NCBI RefSeq assembly: GCF_001029105.3
Contig: NZ_CP011807.3
Coordinates: 1,736,001 to 1,800,000, forward strand
From: Pandoraea faecigallinarum
GTDB lineage: Bacteria; Pseudomonadota; Gammaproteobacteria; Burkholderiales; Burkholderiaceae
Length of the DNA: 64,000 nt
Direction of reading: 5' to 3'
A model generated the notes under the pieces. It did no database searches and had not been told where the DNA came from. It was given only the letters and a program-made list of their open reading frames with translations. Below, piece after piece: positions 19,778 to 28,707 of the stretch. Every line of letters starts with the position of its first letter. Position 1 is the stretch's first letter. Both the position numbers and the translations under genes were made by a program.

Positions 19778-20968
19778 TTAGGCGGCGCGGCGCGGCAGGG
19801 CGCCGGAGATCAGTGCGCCAAGACGCGCGACGCCTGCTTCGATCTTCTCCGGCGGCACCGTCACGAACGACAACCGCAGCGTGTTCGATTGTGGCGTGCC
19901 CACATAGAACGGCGCGCCGGGCACGAACGCCACATTCTGCGCAATCGCTTTTTCCAGTAGCTGCATGGTGTCGATGCCTGCGGGCAATGTCAACCAGATG
20001 AACATGCCCCCGGCGGGGGCCGTCCACGTGGCGTTTGCCGGCATGTGTGTCTTCAGCGAGGCGAGCATTGCCTGCGCCTGCGCGGCGTAAAGCGTGCGGA
20101 TCGACGGGATGTGGGTGTCGAGAAAACCATCCTTCACGACTTCGTAAGCGATGCGTTGCGTCACACTCGGTGTGTGAAGGTCGGCGGCCTGCTTGGCCTG
20201 CACCAGCTTCGCGATCACTGCCCGCGGTCCGATGATGAAGCCAAGTCGCAGACCGGGAGCGAGCACCTTGGAAAAGGAGCCCATGTACAACACATGCTCG
20301 GGCGCCAGCGACAGCAGACTCGGCAGGCGCTGTCCTTCGTAATCGAGGTCGCCATAAGGATCGTCTTCGATAATCGCGAGGCCATCGCGTTTGGCAACGG
20401 CCGCCAGCGCTTCGCGGCGCGCCATCGGCAAACGGCGCCCCGTCGGATTCTGGAAATTCGGCATCGCGTACAGGAAACGCGCGCCCTTCACGAGCTCCGG
20501 CGTGAGGGCTTGCGGCAGCAGACCCTGATCGTCGGTGGTCACCGGCACATATTTCGGTGCGAACAGCGAGAACGATTGCAGCGCACCGAGATAACTCGGC
20601 GCTTCGACGAGCACGCGGCTGCCTTCGTCGATGAAGATCTTGCCAATGAGATCCAGTCCTTGCTGCGATCCGGTCGTGATGAGCACGTTTTCCGGGGCAA
20701 GCGTCAAACCGTCGCGCGAATAGCGTTGCGCGATCCATTCGCGCAGCGGTGCAAACCCTTCGGTCGCGCTGTATTGCAGAGCCGCCTGGGGCGAGTCGGT
20801 GAGGACACGTTGTGCGGCAGCCCGCATCTGTTCGACGGGAAACGTGGCGGGCGAGGGCAGGCCGCCGGCGAAGGAGATGACCTCGGGGCGCTCGGTGACT
20901 TTGAGAATTTCGCGAATGGCCGAGCTGGTCAGATTGCGGGCGCGTTCGGAATATTGCCAATCGTGCAT
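19778..20968 (-). CDS. PLP-dependent aminotransferase, 2-aminoadipate/LysN-like
   Basis: A 396-aa fold-type I aminotransferase. Visible elements: SFAGGLPSPATFP (32-44), TGSQQGLDL, NFQNPTGRR, EDDPYGDL with the pyridine-N Asp, and the PLP-binding Lys in YMGSFSKVLAPGLRLGF. The pattern places it with 2-aminoadipate and broad-range aminotransferases, without the GntR domain of MocR proteins. The start at 20968 gives MHDWQYSERAR; the frame extends upstream but without family similarity. It is followed by ridA and preceded by an EamA exporter, suggesting amino-acid turnover and efflux. Confidence 0.88.
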   Translation of the reverse strand: MHDWQYSERARNLTSSAIREILKVTERPEVISFAGGLPSPATFPVEQMRAAAQRVLTDSPQAALQYSATEGFAPLREWIAQRYSRDGLTLAPENVLITTGSQQGLDLIGKIFIDEGSRVLVEAPSYLGALQSFSLFAPKYVPVTTDDQGLLPQALTPELVKGARFLYAMPNFQNPTGRRLPMARREALAAVAKRDGLAIIEDDPYGDLDYEGQRLPSLLSLAPEHVLYMGSFSKVLAPGLRLGFIIGPRAVIAKLVQAKQAADLHTPSVTQRIAYEVVKDGFLDTHIPSIRTLYAAQAQAMLASLKTHMPANATWTAPAGGMFIWLTLPAGIDTMQLLEKAIAQNVAFVPGAPFYVGTPQSNTLRLSFVTVPPEKIEAGVARLGALISGALPRRAA

Positions 20969-21108
20969 GATGGTCTCGCTTGAAGGTGCGGCCTTTCTGT
21001 ATGAGCCGCGAGTATCGGGCGTTGCGGGTGCCGAGCGCTTGATGGCAGGCGCAACGCCAGGGGGGCAACAAGTGACGACGCAGGGATCGCATGCGCCGTC
21101 AGATGTCG

Positions 21109-22005
21109 TCAGACCGGTTTGCCCGTGAGTCGCGAAGCGCCGATCTTCGTGTTCTTGCCGAGTGCGATGGTCAGTACGACGCCTGCGGCGAATAGCCAGG
21201 TGATGGCGTCGACCTGTTCGCCGAAAAACAGGGCGGACAGCGCAATCGTAAAGAAAATCTGGAGCAATTGTACTTGGCCGACACGCGCGATCCCGCCCAT
21301 GGCGAGGCCGGCGTACCAGGCGAAGAATCCGATGAATTGCGAGAAGAGGGTGACATAGGCGAACGCGCCCCACGCCTTGCCGCTGATCGGCCACGGCTGC
21401 TGCCACGCAAGCCAGCCGACGGGCAACAGCAGCACCGGCGCCGATACGACGAGCGCCCAGCAAATGACTTGCCAGCCGCCCATCTCGCGGGCCAGCTTGC
21501 CGCCTTCCGTGTAGCCGAGCGCACCGATGACGACGGCGAGCAACATCAGCCCGTCGGCGGCGTGCAGGCTTCCGCCGCCGGCACGCAGGGCGAACGCGAT
21601 GACGAGCGCACTACCCAGCAGCGCAAAGCCCCAAAAGCTGCGCGACGGCCGCTCGCCGCCGAGCCAGTAGGCATAGATCGCGACGAAGAACGGTTGCAGG
21701 CCGTTGACGACGGCGCCATGCGAGGCCGGAATCGTCTTCATCGCCCATGCCGAAAATACCGGGAACGCGATGATGACGCCAAGCGACGTGACCGCGAGGC
21801 TCGTGAGCTGCGCCCGCGTGGGCCACGCTTCCTTGCGCCACCAGAGCAGCGCGCCTGCGAAGATGGCGGCCACGAGTGCTCGTCCCAGTCCGTTGAGCAG
21901 CGGGTTGACCTCTGCGACGACGATGCGTGTCATTGGCAGCGTCAGACTGAAGATGAGCACGCCGATCAATCCGATCAGCATGCCCCGGGATTCACGCGAA
22001 TTCAT
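21109..22005 (-). CDS. EamA/DMT-family transporter
   Basis: A 298-aa protein with ten hydrophobic segments in two EamA repeats (first ending near residue 130; second ending AAGVVLTIALG). Members export amino acids or metabolites from the cytoplasm. The start at 22005 follows GAGGCGACATC. It lies in the minus-strand run with the aminotransferase; export of an amino acid is an inference from this context. Confidence 0.88.
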   Translation of the reverse strand: MNSRESRGMLIGLIGVLIFSLTLPMTRIVVAEVNPLLNGLGRALVAAIFAGALLWWRKEAWPTRAQLTSLAVTSLGVIIAFPVFSAWAMKTIPASHGAVVNGLQPFFVAIYAYWLGGERPSRSFWGFALLGSALVIAFALRAGGGSLHAADGLMLLAVVIGALGYTEGGKLAREMGGWQVICWALVVSAPVLLLPVGWLAWQQPWPISGKAWGAFAYVTLFSQFIGFFAWYAGLAMGGIARVGQVQLLQIFFTIALSALFFGEQVDAITWLFAAGVVLTIALGKNTKIGASRLTGKPV

Positions 22006-22076
22006 GATGTCGCCTCGTGGTTCTGGTAAGTCTGCGCCCGCCATGCGCTGTGGCCGGGCGTCTGGAACGGCATGGC

Positions 22077-22763
22077 CTAGCGCAACGTGCGCGGGCCGTT
22101 GGGTGTCTCGATTTCTGCGGCGAGCGACGGTTCGACCAGCGTAGCTTCGACGTTGATGAGCGCATCGGCGCTCAGCCAGTGCAATTGTTCGGAAATCGTC
22201 GCAGCCTGCGGATGAAAGCCACGCAACGAGGTGACGGCGCAATCGGCGCAGGGCAGAGTGTGAGTAGGATGCTGTGGCGAATCCCACTGGATCAGCGTGG
22301 GCAACACGCCTTGGCCGGCGCCTTGCCATGACGGAAGGCTGCCGTCCTCCGGTACGCCAATCTGCCACGTCAGTGCGCCGCGCTGCATTGCGAGCACGGG
22401 AGCCAGTCGTCGAGGGTACTGGGCCTGCCAGCGGGGCAGCGAACGCGGACGATCCACGCGCGCAACCCAATGCGCGAGATACGGGCCGCGGGCAAGACGC
22501 GCCCGCACGGTGTCGTCATCGAGACCGAACCAGCGCGGGCGGCCGGGTGCCGGGGCGTCGGGGTCGATCGCAATGATCTCCAGATAGACGCCCCCCCACA
22601 GACCGAGCAAACTGTTGTGCGTTCCCATCCTGGCATGCTTGCCCCCGCGTTGCGGCACCACGTCGGTGAGTCCGAGTTGCTCGATGACATGCGCTTCGCC
22701 CGCCTCCAGCGTTTGCGCGGCAACGACAAGGTGATCCAGTTTCAGGGCGTGAGGTGCGGTCAT
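22077..22763 (-). CDS. Glyoxalase-like (VOC superfamily) protein
   Basis: A 228-aa protein. LDHLVVAAQTLEAG (residues 9-22) is the opening beta-alpha unit of a VOC/Glyoxalase_3 domain, followed by HARMGTHNSLLGLWGGVYLEII with the usual His and Glu positions. The C-terminal half carries a second, degenerate module. Members may be dioxygenases, isomerases or non-enzymatic. The ATG at 22763 is taken; an upstream TTG would add six residues. It is 71 nt upstream of the EamA gene. Confidence 0.8.
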   Translation of the reverse strand: MTAPHALKLDHLVVAAQTLEAGEAHVIEQLGLTDVVPQRGGKHARMGTHNSLLGLWGGVYLEIIAIDPDAPAPGRPRWFGLDDDTVRARLARGPYLAHWVARVDRPRSLPRWQAQYPRRLAPVLAMQRGALTWQIGVPEDGSLPSWQGAGQGVLPTLIQWDSPQHPTHTLPCADCAVTSLRGFHPQAATISEQLHWLSADALINVEATLVEPSLAAEIETPNGPRTLR

Positions 22764-22899
22764 GTTCGGTTGGGGCAGCAAAGTCTGGCGACAAAAAGCG
22801 ATAGCTTACTCTGCCTCATTGCGGGTGCCACGTATCCGCATGCGCGTGTCGCGTCATTTGCGCGGCGGTTGCGGTGTTGCTCGACTTCGAAGCCGTTCT

Positions 22900-23250
22900 T
22901 TATCCGCGCGAGAGCCGCGCTACCGCCCGTTGCGTCATGCGAGCGGCGACCCCACGCCACGCCAGCCGCAGGCCCGCGCGTAGCGAACGTCGGCGCGGCG
23001 CGCATAGCGTGCTCGCCGGCTGACTCACCCGCATGCGCGCCCCTTCCCGCCAAGTGCCCAGCCACACGCGCTGGCCGCCGCGAATCTCGAAGCTCTCCCC
23101 TGCGCCCAGCCAATGGTCGATGTGTTCGCCTTCCACGGTCAGCCACAGCAGGCCCTGCAACACTTGCAGCGACTGAGGCGGCTCAGTGGCCGGGCTTTGC
23201 CAGAAGACGGTCTGTCCCGGGTCCAGTTCGAAGAGTCGGATTTCACGCAT
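22900..23250 (-). CDS. DUF2917 protein
   Basis: A 116-aa protein. The core (residues 1-70) shows the DUF2917 pattern: a FWQSPA-like strand, GLLWLTVEGEHIDHWLGAGES and IRGGQRVWLG, a small cupin-like beta-barrel. The Arg-rich C-terminus is variable. The start follows CTGGAGACCGCC. It is divergent from a MocR-type gene, an arrangement suggesting the MocR protein controls it. Function unknown. Confidence 0.8.
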   Translation of the reverse strand: MREIRLFELDPGQTVFWQSPATEPPQSLQVLQGLLWLTVEGEHIDHWLGAGESFEIRGGQRVWLGTWREGARMRVSQPASTLCAPRRRSLRAGLRLAWRGVAARMTQRAVARLSRG

Positions 23251-23289
23251 GGCGGTCTCCAGTTGAGAGGACACTTTATCGGTTAACTC

Positions 23290-23332
23290 CGGTACAGTAC
23301 CGATACAGATATGAAGGGAGTTTTCGGTACAG
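23290..23332. promoter_or_regulatory. Three direct repeats CGRTACAG: candidate MocR operator
   Basis: CGGTACAG (23290-23297), CGATACAG (23301-23308) and CGGTACAG (23325-23332) occur in the same orientation. The first is also half of a 13-nt palindrome, CGGTACAGTACCG. They lie between the divergent DUF2917 and MocR-type genes. MocR/PdxR-type regulators typically bind direct repeats near their own gene, so this is a strong candidate site. Confidence 0.6.
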
Positions 23333-23543
23333 TTCGGGGTTGACAAGGCAAGGCGCCGGCGTAGAGTGGCGATCCATGAGCCGCTCATGTGCAACAGGGG
23401 CGGACACTTCGACTGGGAGATACCTGTCAACTTTGCGGGAGGCGCCGATCGGTGCCGCACCCCAATGCATGCGTACCGGCACGACCGGTGCGCTCTGTCG
23501 GACATGAAGCGGTCTGCAGGCCGCGCAACAAAGGTGGAAGACG

Positions 23544-24995
23544 ATGGCGATAGCGACAACGAACCGCATTTCTCCGTTGATCCTGACGGACAATGCCGCG
23601 CTGGACACGGCGCGCATGACGCTCGTCGATCAACTCGTTCACTGGGCACGGTTGCGTATCGAAGAGCGCGTTTTCCTGCCGGGCATGCGTATGCCGTCGA
23701 TTCGTTCGCTTGCCGAAGACAAGCGGGTTTCGCGCTTTTCCGTTGTGGAAGCGTACGAGCGTCTGGTCGCGCAGGGCTATCTCGAGGCGCGTCGCGGTTC
23801 CGGCTTTTACGTTCGCGAGCGTCCGGCAATGCCGCCGCAGAACGCGGCTGCGCCCATGGTGCCGCAGGGACCGCTGGACGTGGCGTGGCTCGTGCGCAGC
23901 ATGCTGCATCAGGTCGCGCCGGAGCGCGGGCCCGGCATGGGGTATTTGCCGCCGGGTTGGCTGGACGCCGAGATGATGACGTCCGCCATGCGCTCGATGA
24001 GCCGGCAGTCGAGCGCGCACTTGCTTCAGGCGGGCAATCCGCACGGCTTTCTCCCCTTGCGCGTTCAGCTCCAGACACAGCTTGCCGAGTTGGAGATCGG
24101 GGCGCGACCCGAGCAAATCGTGTTGACGTCGGGCATCACGCAGGCCGTCGATTTCCTGCTGCGCCTGTACGTCAGGGCAGGCGATACGGTCCTTGTGGGC
24201 GATCCCGCGTGGTTCGTGATGTTCGGACGCATTGCTTCGCAAGGTGCACACACCGTTGGCGTACCCTACACGCCCGACGGCCTCGACATGCAGGCGTTGG
24301 AGCGCCTGGTGCAGCAACATCGTCCCAAGCTCCTCATTCTGAATTCGATCCTCCAGAATCCGACTGGCACCTCGTTGACGCCCGCGCGCGCTTTCCAGAT
24401 TCTGCGGCTCGCCGAACAGTACGATTTCATGGTGCTGGAAGACGACATTTACTGCGACCTGTGTCCGCCGCATCAGCAGGTGGCGCGTCTGGCAAGCCTC
24501 GATCAGCTCAAACGGGTGATCTACATGGGCAGCTTTTCGAAGACGCTCACGGCTAACTTGCGTGTCGCGTTCGTTGCCTGTTCGCCGGAATTGGCGAAGA
24601 CGTTCGTCGACCACAAGATGCTTTCGAGTTCGACTACGCCGGAGATCAACGAGCGGATCGTCTACAAGGCGCTGACCGAAGGACACTACCGCCGGCATGT
24701 CGAACGGTTGCGCACGCGACTGGACGAAGTTCGCGACGGCGCGCGCCGTCATATGGAGCGTCTCGGGTTGCGGCTGTTCGGTGAACCCACGTCGGGCATG
24801 TTCCTGTGGGTCGACACCGGTATCGATACCAACGCCATTGCGGCCGCCGGGCACGAAGCGGGTTTCCTGTTCGCCCCGGGCGCGTTGTTCTCGCCACGCC
24901 AGACGCCGAGTACCTGGATGCGCATGAACATCGCCTGTTCGAGCGATCCGTCCATGTTGTCCTTTCTGTCGCGGCAACTGGAGTTGGCCGCATGA
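23544..24995 (+). CDS. MocR-type regulator (GntR winged helix fused to aminotransferase fold)
   Basis: A 483-aa chimeric regulator. The GntR-type winged helix occupies about residues 28-95 (MPSIRSLAEDKRVSRFSVVEAY). The aminotransferase-like domain follows, with NPTGTSL, EDDIYCDL and the PLP-Lys in YMGSFSKTLTANLRVAF, so PLP binding seems intact. MocR proteins sense PLP or amino-acid derivatives. Likely targets are itself and the divergent DUF2917 gene, through the CGGTACAG repeats. Confidence 0.92.
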   Translation: MAIATTNRISPLILTDNAALDTARMTLVDQLVHWARLRIEERVFLPGMRMPSIRSLAEDKRVSRFSVVEAYERLVAQGYLEARRGSGFYVRERPAMPPQNAAAPMVPQGPLDVAWLVRSMLHQVAPERGPGMGYLPPGWLDAEMMTSAMRSMSRQSSAHLLQAGNPHGFLPLRVQLQTQLAELEIGARPEQIVLTSGITQAVDFLLRLYVRAGDTVLVGDPAWFVMFGRIASQGAHTVGVPYTPDGLDMQALERLVQQHRPKLLILNSILQNPTGTSLTPARAFQILRLAEQYDFMVLEDDIYCDLCPPHQQVARLASLDQLKRVIYMGSFSKTLTANLRVAFVACSPELAKTFVDHKMLSSSTTPEINERIVYKALTEGHYRRHVERLRTRLDEVRDGARRHMERLGLRLFGEPTSGMFLWVDTGIDTNAIAAAGHEAGFLFAPGALFSPRQTPSTWMRMNIACSSDPSMLSFLSRQLELAA

Positions 24996-25069
24996 GGTTC
25001 GGGCGCGCGCGGGCACCCTGCCTGGCCGGAACCTCGGCCGATGCGCTGGCCGACGCTGTCGATGATCTG

Positions 25070-25089
25070 AACCGACCAATTGGTCGGTT
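25070..25089. promoter_or_regulatory. Perfect 20-bp palindrome, TetR-type operator candidate
   Basis: AACCGACCAATTGGTCGGTT is fully palindromic. Such palindromes are common operators of TetR-family dimers. It lies in the mocR-htpG gap, 145 nt upstream of the heat-shock promoter, with no TetR gene adjacent. Confidence 0.5.
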
Positions 25090-25234
25090 GGTCGCCCAAG
25101 GTTGCCGGCGAACGGCGGGGTGGCCGGCGTGCCGGTGCGGCACGCGTCCACCGCAGAGTTGAGTTTTTGCCGGGTCTGCCCCGTTTTCCGGACATTGGCG
25201 CATCCTCCCCCTGCAAAATAACCCTTCGAGCGGC

Positions 25235-25263
25235 CTTGAAATGCCGGTCGCCCGTCCCTATGT
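25235..25263 (+). promoter_or_regulatory. Sigma-32 type promoter of htpG
   Basis: CTTGAAA at 25235-25241, a 14-nt spacer, then CCCTATGT at 25256-25263 closely matches the sigma-32 consensus CTTGAAA-N13-17-CCCCATNT. It points at htpG and predicts a 5' leader of roughly 95 nt. Confidence 0.8.
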
Positions 25264-25364
25264 TCGGACCTGTATCGCCGTTGCGGCGGCGCTCGCGCAA
25301 GTGCGCCGGGCGGCGGTCCGAGTCGACATTTCTTCCATCTCACCGATTCACGAGGTTCCCGACC

Positions 25365-27251
25365 ATGGCGCAAGAAACCATGAGCTTTCAGGCGGAAGTC
25401 AAACAGCTTCTGCAACTGATGATTCATTCGCTGTACAGCAACAAGGAAATCTTCCTGCGCGAACTGATCTCCAATGCCTCGGACGCCGCGGACAAGCTGC
25501 GCTTCGAAGCGATCAACAATGCCGCGCTGTACGAGCAGGATCCGGAACTCAAGATTCGCGTGTCGTTCGACAAGGACGCGCGCACCATCACCATCGAAGA
25601 CAATGGCATCGGCATGAGCCGCGATGAAGCCATCGCGCACCTCGGCACCATCGCCAAGTCCGGCACCAAAGAGTTCTTTTCCCGCCTGTCGGGCGATCAG
25701 CAAAAAGACGCAGCGCTGATCGGCCAGTTCGGTGTGGGCTTTTACTCGGGGTTCATCGTCGCCGAGCGCATGACGGTCGAGTCGCGCCGTGCCGGACTGC
25801 CGGCTTCCGAAGGGGTGCGGTGGTCGTCGGCGGGTGAGGGCGACTTCTCGGTCGAGACGATCGAACGCGCACCCCGGGGTACGGCCATCACGTTGCATTT
25901 GCGCGAAGGCGAAGACGAACTGCTGTCGTCCTGGCGACTGCAATCGATCATCCGCAAGTATTCGGATCACATCTCGCTGCCGATCGTGATGCGCGGCGAG
26001 TCGTGGAACGAAGAGAAGCAGGCGATGGTGCCCGCCGAAGCGGACGAAACCATCAATCAGGCCAGCGCGCTGTGGACCCGCAGCAAGAGCGAGATTTCGG
26101 ACGAGCAATACACGCAGTTCTATCAACATATCGCGCACGACATGCAGCCGCCGCTGGCATGGACGCATAACCGCGTGGAAGGGCGCAGCGAATATACGCA
26201 ACTGCTGTACGTTCCGGGTCATGCACCGTACGATCTGTGGGACCGCAACTCGCACGGCGGCCTCAAGTTGTACGTCAAGCGCGTGTTCATCATGGACGAC
26301 GCCGAGCAACTTCTGCCGAATTACCTGCGTTTCGTGCGTGGGGTCGTCGATTCCGCCGATCTGCCGCTGAATGTCTCGCGCGAACTCCTTCAGGAGAGCC
26401 GCGATGTGAAGGCGATTCGCGAAGGTTGTACCAAGCGCGTGCTCAGCTTGCTCGAAGATCTGGCCGAAAACCAGAAAGACAAGTACACGCAGTTCTGGGG
26501 CGCTTTCGGTCAGGTGCTCAAGGAAGGCACCGGCGAGGACCACGCCAATCGGGAGCGCATCGCCAAGCTCTTGCGCTTCGCGAGTACGCACAATGACTCC
26601 GCCGAGCAGACCGTATCGCTGGCCGATTACGTTGGCCGCATGAAGGACGGTCAGGACAAGATCTACTACGTGACGGCGGAGAGTTGGGTGGCCGCAAGCC
26701 ACAGCCCGCATCTCGAGGTCTTCCGCAAGAAGGGCGTTGAAGTGCTGTTGCTGACCGACCGTGTCGACGAATGGATGCTGTCTTATGTTCACGACTTCGA
26801 CGGCAAGGCACTTGTGAGCGTGGCGCGCGGCGATCTGGATCTCGGTGCGCTCGAAGATGCCGATGAGAAACAAGCGCAGGAGAAGACCAGCGACGAACTC
26901 AAGCCGCTCGTCGAAAAGATGAAGGAAGTTCTCGCGGGCAAGGCGAAGGACGTGCGCGTGACTTTCCGTCTGACCGATTCGCCGTCCTGCCTCGTCTCCG
27001 ACGAAAACGACATGAGCGGTACGCTCCAGCGTCTGATGAAGGCGGCCGGTCAGAAGATGCCGGAATTCCGTCCGATTCTCGAAATCAATCCGGACCATGC
27101 GCTGATCAAGCGTCTGAGTGCGGACAGCGCCGATCTGTCGGACTGGACGCAGTTGCTGTTCGACCAGGCATTGTTGGCCGAAGGCGGAAGCCTGGAAGAT
27201 CCGGCCGCGTTCGTGAAACGTACCAACGCGTTGTTGCTAGCTGCACGCTGA
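25365..27251 (+). CDS. htpG: Chaperone HtpG (Hsp90)
   Basis: A 628-aa ATP-dependent cytoplasmic chaperone, close to the 624 aa of E. coli HtpG. The N-terminal GHKL ATPase domain has [21 protein letters not shown] and GQFGVGFYS; the middle domain has [18 protein letters not shown] with the catalytic-loop Arg in NVSRELLQE. The start at 25365 (GAGG upstream) gives [16 protein letters not shown]. Heat induction is expected from the sigma-32 promoter upstream. Confidence 0.96.
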   Translation: MAQETMSFQAEVKQLLQLMIHSLYSNKEIFLRELISNASDAADKLRFEAINNAALYEQDPELKIRVSFDKDARTITIEDNGIGMSRDEAIAHLGTIAKSGTKEFFSRLSGDQQKDAALIGQFGVGFYSGFIVAERMTVESRRAGLPASEGVRWSSAGEGDFSVETIERAPRGTAITLHLREGEDELLSSWRLQSIIRKYSDHISLPIVMRGESWNEEKQAMVPAEADETINQASALWTRSKSEISDEQYTQFYQHIAHDMQPPLAWTHNRVEGRSEYTQLLYVPGHAPYDLWDRNSHGGLKLYVKRVFIMDDAEQLLPNYLRFVRGVVDSADLPLNVSRELLQESRDVKAIREGCTKRVLSLLEDLAENQKDKYTQFWGAFGQVLKEGTGEDHANRERIAKLLRFASTHNDSAEQTVSLADYVGRMKDGQDKIYYVTAESWVAASHSPHLEVFRKKGVEVLLLTDRVDEWMLSYVHDFDGKALVSVARGDLDLGALEDADEKQAQEKTSDELKPLVEKMKEVLAGKAKDVRVTFRLTDSPSCLVSDENDMSGTLQRLMKAAGQKMPEFRPILEINPDHALIKRLSADSADLSDWTQLLFDQALLAEGGSLEDPAAFVKRTNALLLAAR

Positions 27252-27320
27252 TTGCGTCGACGCAGGCAACTGACATTGCCGACGCGTTACGCGATAAACG
27301 TAGGGCTGTTGTGCCGCACA

Positions 27321-27355
27321 AAGCCTCCGCGACGAAATGTCGCGGGGGCTTTTTC
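27321..27355 (+). terminator. Terminator of htpG
   Basis: AAGCCTCCGCGAC pairs with GTCGCGGGGGCTT across a short loop, followed by TTTTC. It lies 70 nt after the htpG stop. Confidence 0.8.
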
Positions 27356-27413
27356 ATGGTGCGGATGGCGCGAAGGGCTTTCGGCTCGGGCACGCCTCGC
27401 CACGTTGCCCCCG

Positions 27414-27428
27414 TATAATGCCGAGCCA
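27414..27428 (+). promoter_or_regulatory. Consensus -10 hexamer immediately before ubiC
   Basis: TATAAT at 27414-27419 ends 8 nt before the ubiC ATG. If it is used, transcription would begin within about 3 nt of the start codon. No ribosome binding site is visible. The -35 region is weak. Confidence 0.5.
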
Positions 27429-28033
27429 TGACTTTCCGATTCGATGTAAGCGGGCGGCGCTGGCAGGCTGTCCCGTCACCGGCGCTCTCGCGCCATCACA
27501 AGGACTGGCTGACCCGAGGCGGTGCTCTCACGCGCCATCTGTCCGCGCTCGGCCGCGTGAGCGTACGTGTCGTGGCCGAGCGAGTGATGCCGGCCGATGC
27601 GGATCAATGCCGCGCGATCGGTGTGCCGCTGCGCACGCCCATGTGGGCGCGCGATGTCATCCTGCTGGTCGACGACGAGCCGGTCGTGGTCGCGCATAGT
27701 GTCACGCCGCTTGCGTACAGCCGGTCGGTTTGGCAAGCCATGCGTCGTTTGCGTACCCGCCCGCTCGCGGACTTGCTGTATCACGATCGCACGGTCACGC
27801 GATCCGCTCTGGTATCGAGCCCCTTGGGGCCACGCCACCTATTGCACGGCCGCGCGCGCCACGACGCGCGCGATCCGATCGTCGGCGGTTGTCCGCGTGT
27901 CAGGTTGTGGGCGCGCCGTTCCGTGTTTCTGCGCCATGGTGCGCCACTGCTCGTTACCGAGGCATTTCTGCCGCGCTTTTGGCGCCGGCTGCAATCGGTG
28001 CAATCGGTGCACGGCGAGCATGTCCGCGATTGA
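27428..28033 (+). CDS. ubiC: Chorismate--pyruvate lyase
   Basis: A 201-aa enzyme that splits chorismate into 4-hydroxybenzoate and pyruvate, the first committed step of ubiquinone synthesis. Conserved parts: DWLTRGGALTRHL (26-38), WARDVILLVDDEPVVVAHSV with the substrate-binding Arg, and LLVTEAFLP with the catalytic-site Glu near the C-terminus. It is longer than E. coli UbiC (165 aa), mainly through an N-terminal extension. A glycosylase gene follows 5 nt later. The prenyltransferase ubiA is not in the window. Confidence 0.9.
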   Translation: MTFRFDVSGRRWQAVPSPALSRHHKDWLTRGGALTRHLSALGRVSVRVVAERVMPADADQCRAIGVPLRTPMWARDVILLVDDEPVVVAHSVTPLAYSRSVWQAMRRLRTRPLADLLYHDRTVTRSALVSSPLGPRHLLHGRARHDARDPIVGGCPRVRLWARRSVFLRHGAPLLVTEAFLPRFWRRLQSVQSVHGEHVRD

Positions 28034-28038
28034 TCGCC

Positions 28039-28575
28039 ATGCCGACGTCCCCCGCCTCCGATCTCAAACGTAATTTCCCACCGGTCGTAGACGCGAACAC
28101 GCGCCTTCTGATTCTCGGCAGCCTGCCGGGTGAAGTGTCGCTCGCGCATCGGCAGTACTATGCGCATCCGCAGAATCGCTTCTGGCATCTGGTCGGCGAA
28201 GTGATCGGCGAGCCGCTGCCCGCCCTTCCGTACGAAACACGACTCGACGTGTTGCGCGCATACGGGGTAGGGCTGTGGGACGTAGTGGCTCAAGCGCGTC
28301 GCGAGGGCAGTCTCGACAGCAACATTCGTCTGCATACCGGCAGCGACCTCGCGGGGTTGATTGCAACGTTGCCCTTGCTGCGGGCCGTTGCGTTCAACGG
28401 CGGGACAGCAGCCCGGATCGGCCAACGCGCGCTGGCGCAGGGCAACGTGAGCCTGCCGGTCGTGTTGCTGCCGTCGAGCAGCCCGGCATATACGATTCCC
28501 TTCGCGACGAAACGCGATGCCTGGCTTGCGTTGCGCGACTGGCTCGACATGGGCGAGCCGCGCCAGTCCGTCTGA
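28039..28575 (+). CDS. DNA-deoxyinosine / uracil-DNA glycosylase superfamily protein
   Basis: A 178-aa member of the uracil-DNA glycosylase superfamily, hypoxanthine-DNA glycosylase (family 6) type. LILGSLPGEVSLAHRQYYAH is the modified motif I, followed by PQNRFWHLV; the C-terminal motif is LPSSSPAY. It should excise deaminated bases from DNA. The ATG at 28039, 5 nt after ubiC, suggests translational coupling; the frame extends upstream within ubiC. Mug-type G:U glycosylase is the alternative. Confidence 0.85.
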   Translation: MPTSPASDLKRNFPPVVDANTRLLILGSLPGEVSLAHRQYYAHPQNRFWHLVGEVIGEPLPALPYETRLDVLRAYGVGLWDVVAQARREGSLDSNIRLHTGSDLAGLIATLPLLRAVAFNGGTAARIGQRALAQGNVSLPVVLLPSSSPAYTIPFATKRDAWLALRDWLDMGEPRQSV

Positions 28576-28707
28576 GCCATCCCATTCGACCGTGCGGCGT
28601 ACACCACATTGCGTATTCGCAAACAACGTACCGCGACCGAAGGCCGAGCGTCTGAACCCGGTACAATGCGAACCCATCGGAATTTTCCGAGCTTCACTGA
28701 AGGACAC

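Noticed and set aside
24992..25162. 56-aa plus-strand ORF overlapping the mocR stop by ATGA
   Set aside because: The overlap suggests coupling, but the sequence is Arg/Cys-rich, has no family pattern and runs into the palindromic promoter region.
23427..27098. 1223-codon open frame on the minus strand across the MocR and htpG genes
   Set aside because: It is antisense to two clear genes, Arg/His/Leu-rich and without domain features. Long antisense frames are a known result of high third-position GC.
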